From assembly GCF_014640075.1 (NCBI RefSeq), contig NZ_BMGG01000004.1, forward strand, positions 257,048 through 321,047: a DNA stretch of 64,000 nt, in the 5' to 3' direction. The position numbers were made by a program, and so were the translations under genes. The notes under the pieces are model-generated. The model ran no database searches, was not told the origin of the DNA, and saw only the letters and a program-made list of their open reading frames with translations. Positions 27,201 through 34,227 of this stretch are shown here, in pieces; position 1 is the first letter of the stretch; each line of letters starts with the position of its first letter. Source of the DNA: Chelatococcus reniformis (lineage in GTDB: Bacteria > Pseudomonadota > Alphaproteobacteria > Rhizobiales > Beijerinckiaceae).

Positions 27201-27894
27201 GCTGAAGCGGCTCCTCGGTGTGCGCGTGCCGGAACTGATCGCCTTCCAGAGCGAGGCCTATGCCAGGGATTACGCTGCGGTCGTGCGCGAGGCGCTGGCG
27301 GCCGAGGCGCGAGCCGGCGGCGGCCGTCGGGGGCTGTCGGAGTCCGTGGCGCGCAATCTCTATAAGCTCATGGCCTACAAGGACGAATACGAGGTGGCGC
27401 GGCTGATGCTGGCGGAGGAGGCGCAGGCGCGGCTGACGAACGCCTTCGGGTCCGAGGCCCGCGTCTCCTGGCACCTGCATCCCACCTTCCTGCGCGCGCT
27501 CGGCGTCAAGAAGAAGGTCAAGCTGGGCCCCTGGTTCAAGCCGGCCTTCCGCCTGCTCAAGGCGATGAAGTCGCTGCGCGGCACGCCGCTCGATCTCCTC
27601 GGCCGCACGCAGGTGCGGCGTGTCGAGCGCGCGCTGATCGGCCACTACCGGGCGCTGCTCGCGGCGACGTTCGCCAAGCTCGACTCCGCCACCTACGATC
27701 TCGCCGTGGAGCTGGCCGAGATCCCCGACCTCGTGCGCGGCTACGAGCACGTGAAGCTCGGCAACGTCGCGCGCTACAAGGCGGCGGCCGAGCGGCTGGC
27801 CGGGCTGCTCGGCTTGAACGTGCCTTTCGGTCCGGTGCTCGGCGCCATCGCGCACGAGGTGGCGGCGAAGCCGGAGCTGGCCAAGGCGGCGTGA
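24292..27894 (+). CDS. Fused indolepyruvate:ferredoxin oxidoreductase (IorA-IorB type)
   Basis: 1200 residues from the ATG at 24292. Order: N-terminal pyrimidine-binding region (GGFVCGYPGSPVGGVDDE), TPP-binding region with FCSGCPHNRSLRVPEGS near residue 438 and MGGEGAQWVGLAPF, a ferredoxin-like cluster domain near 640-690 (CEGCGDCGAKSNC, CNQDFSCLLGDC), a gamma/IorB domain from ~730 (VGIGGTGVVTVNQILGTAA), and a C-terminal domain (YKLMAYKDEYEVARL). Oxidatively decarboxylates aryl or branched 2-oxo acids to acyl-CoA with ferredoxin. No ferredoxin gene is nearby. A paralog lies at 51997-55485, also beside an IlvD-type gene. Confidence 0.93.
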   Translation: MNAITKTFNADFSLQDRYTRESGAIYLNGIQALVRILLDQRRADVRAGLNTGGFVCGYPGSPVGGVDDEMEKNAAILTEHHVVHRRGLNEELAATAVFGTQALHGVPKARYDGVYGLWFGKAPGVDRSIDAFRHANFRGVGKNGGVLAVAGDDPHARSTIFPSDSNGVFSSLYMPTLCPGNVQDVIDFGLHGYALSRAAGLWVGFKLVTDVADSAGTALIDPARIAPVIPEVLFDGQPLVPRLRVNEAGGLLIEAERRIVYGQHEIARQYARLNGLNRITFEPKRPRIGLMTVGKTYYDLRQALRDLGFDDAMLEAAGVRILKMGMIYPVEPQIIRDFARGLEEIVVIEDKRPTLETAVKELLYDSPDRPRVVGRADETGAPLLTAHGELSADLIARALAKRLRGAVPSPARLDERIDLLDRNRNTAGPPAAARTPYFCSGCPHNRSLRVPEGSVVGAGIGCHIMTLWMGPVFGDVVGFTQMGGEGAQWVGLAPFSDTGHFFQNLGDGTFAHSGSLAVRFAVSAGINVTYKLLYNSTIAMTGGQDVPGSMTVPDMVRMLTAEGVRRIVITTDEPEKYAGVDVAGAAVRHRDDLVEAERELAATPGVTVLINDQQCAAEKRRKRKRGALAYKRQSVMINERVCEGCGDCGAKSNCLSVQPVATEFGRKTQIHQSSCNQDFSCLLGDCPSFMTVETTASKAEPRKIVAAALPEDLVLPDPRPLVPADGFSAGLVGIGGTGVVTVNQILGTAANIAGLHAQTYDHTGSSQKAGPVISHLKVSRGPIDGAPTVSSGSADLYLVFDPLGAVNPNNIVMASPQRTVAVVSTTRVPTGEMVSNPGKAYPSMSRLTDRINAASRPDHNIFFDAQDLAERLLGDHMACNLLLVGAAYQRGALPIPAEAIEQAIRLNATAVPMNLAAFRWGRLSVADPARVAAAARREAASAGAAPAEKARAVVSLAAARIVDGVGADGELKRLLGVRVPELIAFQSEAYARDYAAVVREALAAEARAGGGRRGLSESVARNLYKLMAYKDEYEVARLMLAEEAQARLTNAFGSEARVSWHLHPTFLRALGVKKKVKLGPWFKPAFRLLKAMKSLRGTPLDLLGRTQVRRVERALIGHYRALLAATFAKLDSATYDLAVELAEIPDLVRGYEHVKLGNVARYKAAAERLAGLLGLNVPFGPVLGAIAHEVAAKPELAKAA

Positions 27895-27920
27895 GTCGCA
27901 GCGCCCCGGCCCGTGGCGGC

Positions 27921-27993
27921 AAATGCTCTATCTGTTTGATTCATCGCGTTTTCTTCACGCGAACCGGCGTCCACTTCGCTCGAAAACGCTCTA
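27921..27993 (-). repeat. Two-hairpin repeat element, copy C (truncated)
   Basis: Begins inside the element at AAATGCTCTA and runs to GAAAACGCTCTA. The first hairpin is cut; the second, GCGTTTTC with GAAAACGC, is complete. Read on the minus strand it starts TAGAGCGTTTTCGAGCG, and the first three bases are the stop codon of the CoA transferase gene. Confidence 0.85.
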
Positions 27994-29247
27994 CTCGGCT
28001 GCGCGGGCCTCGCCGGCGCCGGTGAGTGCGGCGCCGCTCTTGACCAGCGCCGCAATGGCCTGGTCGGTCAACCCGGCGGCCCGGAGGACCGGGACGGTAT
28101 CCTCGCCGAGAAACGGGCTCCGCCTCCTGACGCCGCCCGGCGTCGCCGTCATCTTCAGCGGGACGCCGGCGACCTGCACCGGGCGCCCGTTCGGCTGCTC
28201 CAGAGTGACGATCATCTCGCGGGCGGCGAAATGCGGGTCGTCGGCGATATCGGCGATGTTCATCACCGGTCCATAGGGGATCCTGCCGCCGAGCCTGGCC
28301 GTCAGCTCCGCCTTGGAATGGCGGGCGGTGTGACGGCTGATCGCGACGATGAGCTCGCGCCTGTCGCGGGTGCGCCCGCCCTTATCCGTAAAGCGCATAT
28401 CGCCGGCGACGTCGGCCATGTCGAGCTTGGCGCACAGCACGGCGAAGAAGTCGTCCGTGTGGGCGGCGATGGTGACGTGGCCGTCGGAGGCGGGAAACAT
28501 GCCGAACGGACATAGAAACGGGTGATGGTTGCCTTCGGGGCCCGGCACGGTTCCTTCGGCGGAGTGCTGCCATACCATTCGCTCGCAGACCGCGAAGATG
28601 GAGTCGACCATGGAAATGTCGACGAATTGGCCGACGCCGGTGCGCCGGGCGTGGTGGATTGCCGAGACGACGCCGAAGGCGAGCATGATTCCGGGGATGA
28701 TGTCGCCGATACCGGGACCGACCTTGGTCGGCGTCATCGGATCCGGACCGGTGATCGCCATCACGCCGCCCATGGCCTGGGCGACGACGTCGAAGGCCGG
28801 CCATCTGGCGTAAGGGGACGCGCCGGTGCGCGGGTCGCCGAAGCCGCGCAACGTGCCGTAGACCAGACGCGGATTGATCTGGCGCAGCGCCTCGTACCCG
28901 AGGCCGAGCCGGTCCATCACCTCGGCGCGGAAGTTCTCGACCACGGCATCGGCGCCGGCGACGAGACGCTTGAACGCGTCGCGGCCCTCGGGCCGCTTGA
29001 GATCCAGGCAGACGCTGCGCTTGTTGCGGTTGACGCTCTGGAAATAGGCGCCGAGCGACGAACCTCCATGGGAGGGGGAGGCCGCCGCGCCGCGGGTGAC
29101 GTCACCGCCGAAGGGCTCGATCTTGATGACGTCGGCGCCGTGATCGGCCAGCATCATGGTGCCGTAGGGCCCGGCCAGCATTTGCGTGAGATCGAGGACG
29201 GTGATGTCGTCGAGGGCGCCGAAGCGCTGCGATGGATCGGTGCTCAC
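27991..29247 (-). CDS. CaiB/BaiF-type CoA transferase (family III)
   Basis: 418 residues from a GTG at 29247 with GGAGCG just upstream; an ATG at 29286 is a weaker alternative. N-terminus ITVLDLTQMLAGPYGTMMLADHGADVIKIEP, then the LDLKRPEGRDAFKRLVAGADAVVENFR block with the region of the catalytic Asp, and QFVDISMVDSIFAV. Transfers CoA from an acyl-CoA donor to a carboxylic acid, activating it for breakdown. The stop codon is supplied by the adjacent repeat element. Same strand as the luciferase-like gene upstream. Confidence 0.92.
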   Translation of the reverse strand: MSTDPSQRFGALDDITVLDLTQMLAGPYGTMMLADHGADVIKIEPFGGDVTRGAAASPSHGGSSLGAYFQSVNRNKRSVCLDLKRPEGRDAFKRLVAGADAVVENFRAEVMDRLGLGYEALRQINPRLVYGTLRGFGDPRTGASPYARWPAFDVVAQAMGGVMAITGPDPMTPTKVGPGIGDIIPGIMLAFGVVSAIHHARRTGVGQFVDISMVDSIFAVCERMVWQHSAEGTVPGPEGNHHPFLCPFGMFPASDGHVTIAAHTDDFFAVLCAKLDMADVAGDMRFTDKGGRTRDRRELIVAISRHTARHSKAELTARLGGRIPYGPVMNIADIADDPHFAAREMIVTLEQPNGRPVQVAGVPLKMTATPGGVRRRSPFLGEDTVPVLRAAGLTDQAIAALVKSGAALTGAGEARAAE

Positions 29248-29440
29248 ATGACGCTCCGTGGCCGCTGCGGGTGGGAATGGCATCATCGTCCGACCGGCAA
29301 GCGCGCCGTGGCCGGAGCGCCGTTCGATCGCCAAAGGGCGCCGCCGGGTGTGGGCGAACTGGAGCCCGCCGCTCGGACCGGATGACCGGCTCTGCGGCGA
29401 AGGCGCTCGTGATGCCGACGTTGGCCGTGCGGGACGGCCG

Positions 29441-30559
29441 CTACCGCGCTGCCGCCCGCCGCCGCGGGCTCTCCGCTTCGACGGCAAAGGCATCGGGCCC
29501 CCAGCTCCGCAGCGTGGGCAGAACCGCGTCGGCGAACAGGCGCATGCTGCGCTCAGCGTCGGCGTCGGCCATACCGCCGTAGGCGAAATGCAGCACGAGC
29601 GCGTCGTAGTCGAGCTTCGCGCGTGCCGCCGTCAGCTTCTCGATGACTTGCGCGGGCGTGCCCCAGGCTTGCATGTCCATGAAGCCGTGCACGACGGCGG
29701 ACGCGCTCTTCTGCACCGCTTCAGAGAATTTGGCGTAGCGCTCGTAACCCTTGGTCTTGGCGAAATGGTCGCCGCCCATGTTGTAGTGCTTCAGCACCTC
29801 GTTGAAGTAGACACTGATGTATTTCTCGGCCATGGCTTTGGCCCGCGCCGGGTCCTCGTCGACGAAGACGAACTGGTCCAGGATCGGCTTCGGCAGCATG
29901 CGGTCCGGGTGGTGCTGGCGCCAGGCCAGCTTGTACTGGTCGAAGTTGGCATAAAGCTCGTCCCAGTTCTTCGTCGGCACGAGCAGCAGCCCGACCCCGA
30001 GCCTGGCCAGGATCGGCATCGTCTCGGGCGAGCCGCCGGCGCCGAAGGTGCGCCCGACGAAGGAGCGGATGGGAGCCGGCCGGAGGTCGCGGCGCGGGAT
30101 CTGGTAGTGCCGGGTGCCCGCTTCGATGTAGCCGTCCTCCAGCGCCGCCAGAACCGTCTCGGCGGATTCCACGAAGCGGTCGCGGGACTCGTTCATGTCG
30201 ATGCGAAAGCCGGTGAACTCCGTCGTTGCCAGCCCGCGGCCGATGCCGAGGATCGTGCGGCCGTGCGACAGGTTCTCCAGCACCGCGATCTCCTCGGCAA
30301 CGCGGACGGGATCGTGCCAGGGCAGCACGACGACCATGGTGCCGAGCCGCGCACGCGTGGTTCGTGCGGCCATGAAGCTGAGGAACTGAAGCGGGTTCGG
30401 GATCATCTCGTAGTCGGTGAAATGATGCTCCGTCGACCAGATGGAATCGAAGCCAAGATCGTCGGCCAGGCCCGAGAAGTAGACCTCGCTATCCCAGACC
30501 TCCTGGTCGGTGCGCGCCCGCAGAGGATTCTGAAACGTGGTGGCGTATCCGACGTGCAT
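29441..30559 (-). CDS. Luciferase-like (LLM class) flavin-dependent oxidoreductase
   Basis: 372 residues; ATG at 30559 with CGGGAGGCC upstream. TIM-barrel bacterial luciferase fold: GFDSIWSTEHHFTDY, ARLGTMVVVLPWHDPVRVAEEIAVLENLSHGRTILGIGRGL, and YGGMADADAERSMRLFADAVLP at the C-terminus. Such enzymes use FMNH2 or F420 for oxygenation. No dedicated reductase is present in the block. Probably part of the catabolic set controlled by the adjoining IclR regulators. Confidence 0.88.
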   Translation of the reverse strand: MHVGYATTFQNPLRARTDQEVWDSEVYFSGLADDLGFDSIWSTEHHFTDYEMIPNPLQFLSFMAARTTRARLGTMVVVLPWHDPVRVAEEIAVLENLSHGRTILGIGRGLATTEFTGFRIDMNESRDRFVESAETVLAALEDGYIEAGTRHYQIPRRDLRPAPIRSFVGRTFGAGGSPETMPILARLGVGLLLVPTKNWDELYANFDQYKLAWRQHHPDRMLPKPILDQFVFVDEDPARAKAMAEKYISVYFNEVLKHYNMGGDHFAKTKGYERYAKFSEAVQKSASAVVHGFMDMQAWGTPAQVIEKLTAARAKLDYDALVLHFAYGGMADADAERSMRLFADAVLPTLRSWGPDAFAVEAESPRRRAAAR

Positions 30560-30752
30560 GCCCGGCCTCCCGTATCGACGTTGATCTGTGTGACATTTAT
30601 GTAAGCTGAGGGTTATATCTCTCCAGTTGCCGACGAATCACGTCCGTTCGTCAATATTAATAAGTTTAAGCGCTCAATTGATTTCATATGTAGACCGCGC
30701 GCAGCCGAGGGCCTGCCAGTTCCAGCGCATGGCGTGGCCCGCGGGCCCCGTC

Positions 30753-31634
30753 TCATCGCGCTGCGACGCCTGGGCGATCGAGGGGCCGCATCTGCTCGGC
30801 AAGCGCGCCGGGCCGGTGCCCAAAGAGGGCGCGGCGTGCGCTCCGCTCGGCCGCCATGCCGTGATCGGCGTTCACCTCATGGGGCAATCCCTGCTCGGCC
30901 GCGAAATGCGCCTCGATGGCGCGCAACGCCCGCACGATGGCCGGCCGGTCCCTGGCGAGGCGCTCGACCGTGCCGCCGACGCCGACAGCGAGCGGCGTGC
31001 CGTTCAGTGGGCAGGCGATGGCGATGGCGATGGCCCCGACACCGGGCGTGATCTCGCCTGCCGTCTCGGCGTAGCGGTTGGTCCTGATCGTGGCGATGCG
31101 GTCCAGGTATTCGGACGTGCGGACCTGCACGCGTGGGTCATCCGCCTCGGCGTTGCAGCGGGCGACCCACCGCCGGATCTCCTCGTCGGGCTTCAGGCTC
31201 AGCAACATCGCCCCCATCGCCGACACCGTGAGGGAGCGATGCATTCCCGAGGTGATCAGCATGGCCGGCTGTTCCGGCTTCATCACCAGAATGTACTGGG
31301 CCGACGCGCGATTCTGCATGCCGACGAAGACGGTATCGCCCACCTGCCGAAACAGCCGCTCTAGCAGGGGCATCATCAGGCCGACCCGGTCGAAGCGGCG
31401 GCTGATCCAGCTGACGAGGAAGGGCAGGCGCAGGGTCGGGCTGTAGCGCCGGCCCGTCTCGTCGTAGTCGAGATAGCCGAGAGCGCGCAAATTGCGCAGC
31501 AACATGCTGGCGCTCGGCTGCGGTATGGAGAGGTGGCGGCTGATCTCGCCGACCGAGAGCGGCCTCTGTTGTTCGGAAAACAACTCGAACACCCCGAGCG
31601 TCCGTTCCGCTGATTTGACAGTTCGTTCTTGCAT
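30753..31634 (-). CDS. IclR-family transcriptional regulator 1
   Basis: 293 residues from the ATG at 31634 (MQERTVKSAERTLGVFELF). Winged helix-turn-helix (LSVGEISRHLSIPQPSASMLLRNLRALGYL) followed by the IclR effector domain ([63 protein letters not shown]). About 35 residues longer at the C-terminus than typical IclR proteins, ending in an Ala/Arg-rich tail. Follows a second IclR gene on the same strand; the promoter region between them carries a palindrome and a sigma70-like promoter. Confidence 0.9.
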   Translation of the reverse strand: MQERTVKSAERTLGVFELFSEQQRPLSVGEISRHLSIPQPSASMLLRNLRALGYLDYDETGRRYSPTLRLPFLVSWISRRFDRVGLMMPLLERLFRQVGDTVFVGMQNRASAQYILVMKPEQPAMLITSGMHRSLTVSAMGAMLLSLKPDEEIRRWVARCNAEADDPRVQVRTSEYLDRIATIRTNRYAETAGEITPGVGAIAIAIACPLNGTPLAVGVGGTVERLARDRPAIVRALRAIEAHFAAEQGLPHEVNADHGMAAERSARRALFGHRPGALAEQMRPLDRPGVAAR

Positions 31635-31678
31635 CGCGCGCACGATCCCGATGGCGTGGATAAGGACGGTGATGGGGA

Positions 31679-31819
31679 TCAGGCGACGGGGGCAGCTACA
31701 CGCGGAGCCCGCCGCGCCGGGCCGAGGAGCGATGCCCGGTTGCGGCCGTGCGTCTGCGGACGTCCGCCGGCGCGCGCCCATGCCCAACCGATGCTGAAGG
31801 TTCTCATCGGAGCGTTCAT
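31679..31819 (-). CDS. Possible 46-residue leader peptide upstream of IclR regulator 1
   Basis: Starts at an ATG with a strong GGGAGGACGGCGGC upstream and ends 45 bp before the IclR start. The peptide is basic and Ala/Arg-rich (MNAPMRTFSIGWAWARAGG at the start) with no recognised domain. It may be a remnant or a translated leader. The only support is the ribosome-binding site and its place in the predicted transcript. Confidence 0.25.
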   Translation of the reverse strand: MNAPMRTFSIGWAWARAGGRPQTHGRNRASLLGPARRAPRVAAPVA

Positions 31820-31893
31820 GCCGCCGTCCTCCCGTGCGTCCGTCTTGCGGTCGGCCGTTCCGGCCGCCTCGCGGATGTCTTGCTCAGGATGAA

Positions 31894-31921
31894 AGTATAT
31901 GGCTCGCCCAAGAATTTGCAA
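31894..31921 (-). promoter_or_regulatory. Sigma70-like promoter toward IclR regulator 1
   Basis: The minus strand reads TTGCAA (31921-31916), 16 bases, TATACT (31899-31894). It is the best -35/-10 pair seen in the block and lies in an AT-rich island. The palindrome at 31956 sits about 35 bp upstream of the -35, a position suited to activation. Confidence 0.5.
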
Positions 31922-31955
31922 CGAGCATGCTATCATAACCGTGATATGCGAATAA

Positions 31956-31976
31956 TTTCGCAATTAGATTGCGAAA
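31956..31976. promoter_or_regulatory. IclR-type operator, TTTCGCAAT-TAG-ATTGCGAAA
   Basis: Perfect 9-3-9 palindrome. The core CGCAAT-N3-ATTGCGAAA recurs upstream of IclR regulator 2 at 32999, so both probably bind the same protein, most simply regulator 2. Confidence 0.65.
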
Positions 31977-32104
31977 ATGGGTTGCCATCCGGATGGCGAT
32001 CGCGGCGGCCACGCAGCCCGTTGCGCGGTGCGAATTTGCCCGGCGGAGCCTGGCGCGACTTGGCCCCGCGATCGTTCAGACGTTCAGAAGCTGCCCGGGC
32101 GAGC

Positions 32105-32944
32105 CTAGAAGGGCTTGGCCCGGTAGCCGAGCTGGCGGGAGATCTCCGAGGCGCACCGCAGGATCGCCTGGGTCAGCTTCTCCAGTTCGTCGCCGTCGAC
32201 GAAATCGATCGGGCCGCCGGCCGAGATCGTCGCGATGACCGAGCCCTCGTGGTCCCGCACGGGGGCCGCGACGTGGCGCAGACCCAGGAACAGCTCCTGC
32301 TCCTCCCACGAATGGCCCACTTCGCGGACGCGGGCCAGTTCGTCCATGAAGGCATCGATCGACGTGAAGGTGTGCGCGGTAAAGGCGTGCATCCCTTCGG
32401 CCCTCAGCATCTCGCGCACGTAATTGGGATCCTGCCAGGCCGCGAGTAGCTTGCCGGGCGCCGTGGCGTGGACCGGCAGCGTGCTCATCAGGCTGACGTC
32501 GAGCGCATGCTGCGGGCTCTGCTGGCGCATGATGATGACCTTCCAGCGATAGAGCCTGCCGAGGCTGACATATTCCTTGAACCGGGACGAGACCTCGCCG
32601 ATGTAGGGCAGGGCGATGCGGTCCAGCTCGCGGCGGCCCAATGTCGCGTGGCCCAGAAGGGCCAGGCCGAAGCCCAGGTGGCAGCGGCTATCCTCGTCCT
32701 GGTCGACAAAGCCACTGGTGGCGAGCGTGCTGACCAGCCGCGACACGGCGCTCGCCGACACGTTCAGGGCGCCGGCGATCTCGATGACCCGCATCGGCCG
32801 GCCCGCTTCGTAGAGCGTCTCGAGGAGGGCCATGGCCTTGCCGACCGACTTGACCAGGCCGGGATCGGCAAGGCCCGTCGCATCGCCTGCCGCCGTGCCG
32901 GCCAGCTCGGGGCGCCGGCTCTTGCGGGACATCGTCGCTTTCAT
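32105..32944 (-). CDS. IclR-family transcriptional regulator 2
   Basis: 279 residues from the ATG at 32944 (CAGGAG upstream). The open frame extends to 33130 but that part includes the operator region. A low-complexity N-terminal ~30 residues, then a helix-turn-helix (MRVIEIAGALNVSASAVSRLVSTLATSGF) and an IclR effector domain (YVSLGRLYRWKVIIMRQQ, LPVHATAPGKLLAA, VAAPVRDHEGSVIATISAGGPIDFV). Closely resembles IclR regulator 3 in domain layout and in the DALGRRELDRIALP-type linker. Likely autoregulated through the palindrome 55 bp upstream. Confidence 0.9.
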   Translation of the reverse strand: MKATMSRKSRRPELAGTAAGDATGLADPGLVKSVGKAMALLETLYEAGRPMRVIEIAGALNVSASAVSRLVSTLATSGFVDQDEDSRCHLGFGLALLGHATLGRRELDRIALPYIGEVSSRFKEYVSLGRLYRWKVIIMRQQSPQHALDVSLMSTLPVHATAPGKLLAAWQDPNYVREMLRAEGMHAFTAHTFTSIDAFMDELARVREVGHSWEEQELFLGLRHVAAPVRDHEGSVIATISAGGPIDFVDGDELEKLTQAILRCASEISRQLGYRAKPF

Positions 32945-32998
32945 GCCGGCATCTCCTGCGCTCCCGCCGGGATTCGCCGACGCAAGGCATGCAGTATC

Positions 32999-33016
32999 CG
33001 CAATGCGATTGCGAAA
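32999..33016. promoter_or_regulatory. IclR-type operator upstream of IclR regulator 2
   Basis: CGCAAT-GCG-ATTGCG followed by AAA: a 6-3-6 palindrome sharing the half-sites and the right flank of the site at 31956. It lies about 55 bp before the regulator start, a position consistent with autorepression. Confidence 0.65.
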
Positions 33017-33139
33017 CAACAGTTCCTGCGACGCATGTTCAGCATGCAGCCGTGCCGTGCGCCAAGGGGATGCGCCGTCGGCACAGCGCCAGGCCGCCGC
33101 GGCGGCCAAGGGCCCTTCCGCCGATGTCACCCGCAGGGC

Positions 33140-34144
33140 TTAGCAGGTGATCTTTGGAATGGAGTCGGTCCATCTGCGTCCGCGCGCATGCGTCTCAAAG
33201 GCGAGCGAGTGGTTCTCCTGGGCAGAGCCATATCCAATTCTGCCGTCAAGTTCCCATCGGATGAGTCCGATCCAGCACACCGCATTGCCATAGGCTCGCC
33301 ATGGCGCTCCGGCGAGCGGCACACCGCGCAAGCAATGCCGGCGTCCCCGCTGATCGGTGACCAAGGCATCGATGACGATGGGAGTGATCCCCATGCGCAC
33401 CATCGTCAGGTCCAGATCCATGATCGCCATGACGTCGCCCTTGTCGAGGACGTAGCCGTGCGCAAGCTTCTGGTCCTGTCCGGTCGGTTTGGACGGATCC
33501 AGGTGGGCATGGAAACGGAAGCCGAGGTCTTCCCCGAACTGCGCCCACAGGGAGTTGTTCGGCGGGATCTCCATTTCGGGGCGAGGGCCCCAGCTGTGGT
33601 TCATCCGGTCGACGGTGTCGATATCGTACGCCTCGCCTCGTAGCTTCAGCGTGCCGGTGAAGCGGCCATGCATATCGAAATGGCCCTTGTAGCCGCTGCC
33701 CATGGACGAGCGAGCGAGGCGCTCGGCCTCGGTTCCGCCGGCGAGCGGGTTCTCGCTGGGATCGTGGATGTCGAAGGGGTTCATGAGGCCGACGATGTCC
33801 ATGTGCAACTCGGTGCCGTCCCGGCCGACGTAGTCGATCCGATAGTCGCGAGGCGGCTTCACGGCCTTGATGCTGAGCCCGTTCGGCCCGTGGATATGCG
33901 AGAACCGCTCCGGCGCCGGCAGATGGAAACGCGTATCGATGAAGAGCGACTCGAACTCCGTCTCGGTGACGGACCCGATGAAGCGGATGTCGGCCTGCAT
34001 GCATCCCAGCTTGGGACGAACGCAGACGTAAATATGCCCGAATATCCGGGCCTCGGGCACCGAGACCGGAATGTAGTAGGTTTCCGCCCAGGTGTAATCG
34101 TCGTCGGCCGTATAGTGATACTCGAGATCCTGTGCCGTGATCAT
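33140..34144 (-). CDS. DUF7064/AttH-like lipocalin-fold protein, function unknown
   Basis: 334 residues from the ATG at 34144; no signal peptide or membrane segment. Rich in beta-strand-type alternation and aromatic residues (DDDYTWAETYYIPVSVPEARIFGHIYVCVRP; DRMNHSWGPRPEMEI; RFHAHLDPSK). The HSWGPR block and the two-lobed layout resemble the DUF7064/DUF7065, AttH and carotenoid 1,2-hydratase-like group. Such genes often lie in steroid or terpenoid breakdown clusters with SDRs and APH-like phosphotransferases, as here. The reaction is unknown. It follows an MFS gene by 83 bp. Confidence 0.75.
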   Translation of the reverse strand: MITAQDLEYHYTADDDYTWAETYYIPVSVPEARIFGHIYVCVRPKLGCMQADIRFIGSVTETEFESLFIDTRFHLPAPERFSHIHGPNGLSIKAVKPPRDYRIDYVGRDGTELHMDIVGLMNPFDIHDPSENPLAGGTEAERLARSSMGSGYKGHFDMHGRFTGTLKLRGEAYDIDTVDRMNHSWGPRPEMEIPPNNSLWAQFGEDLGFRFHAHLDPSKPTGQDQKLAHGYVLDKGDVMAIMDLDLTMVRMGITPIVIDALVTDQRGRRHCLRGVPLAGAPWRAYGNAVCWIGLIRWELDGRIGYGSAQENHSLAFETHARGRRWTDSIPKITC

Positions 34145-34227
34145 GCGGTTTCTCCGATGGGGTATGCTTAGGTCTGGGGATAAGGGCGTGGCCCCCTGGC
34201 CACGCCGCGCCGTGTGTCCGCTGCTGC

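Larger units (their letters stand above)
31635..32104. other. Regulatory region between two tandem IclR genes
   Basis: 470 bp. Holds the 9-3-9 palindrome at 31956, the minus-strand promoter TTGCAA-16-TATACT and a possible short leader frame at 31679-31819. The remainder (31985-32104) is GC-rich and shows nothing recognisable. Confidence 0.6.

Noticed and set aside
24124-27855. A 1243-codon open frame antisense to the ferredoxin oxidoreductase gene
   Set aside because: The sense strand has the full set of family motifs. The antisense translation is Arg/Gly/Asp/Val-rich low complexity, as expected from codon bias in GC-rich DNA.
30632-30652. GACGAA-N9-TTCGTC inverted repeat upstream of the luciferase-like gene
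   Set aside because: Perfect but short arms with long spacer and no second copy seen; too weak to call an operator.
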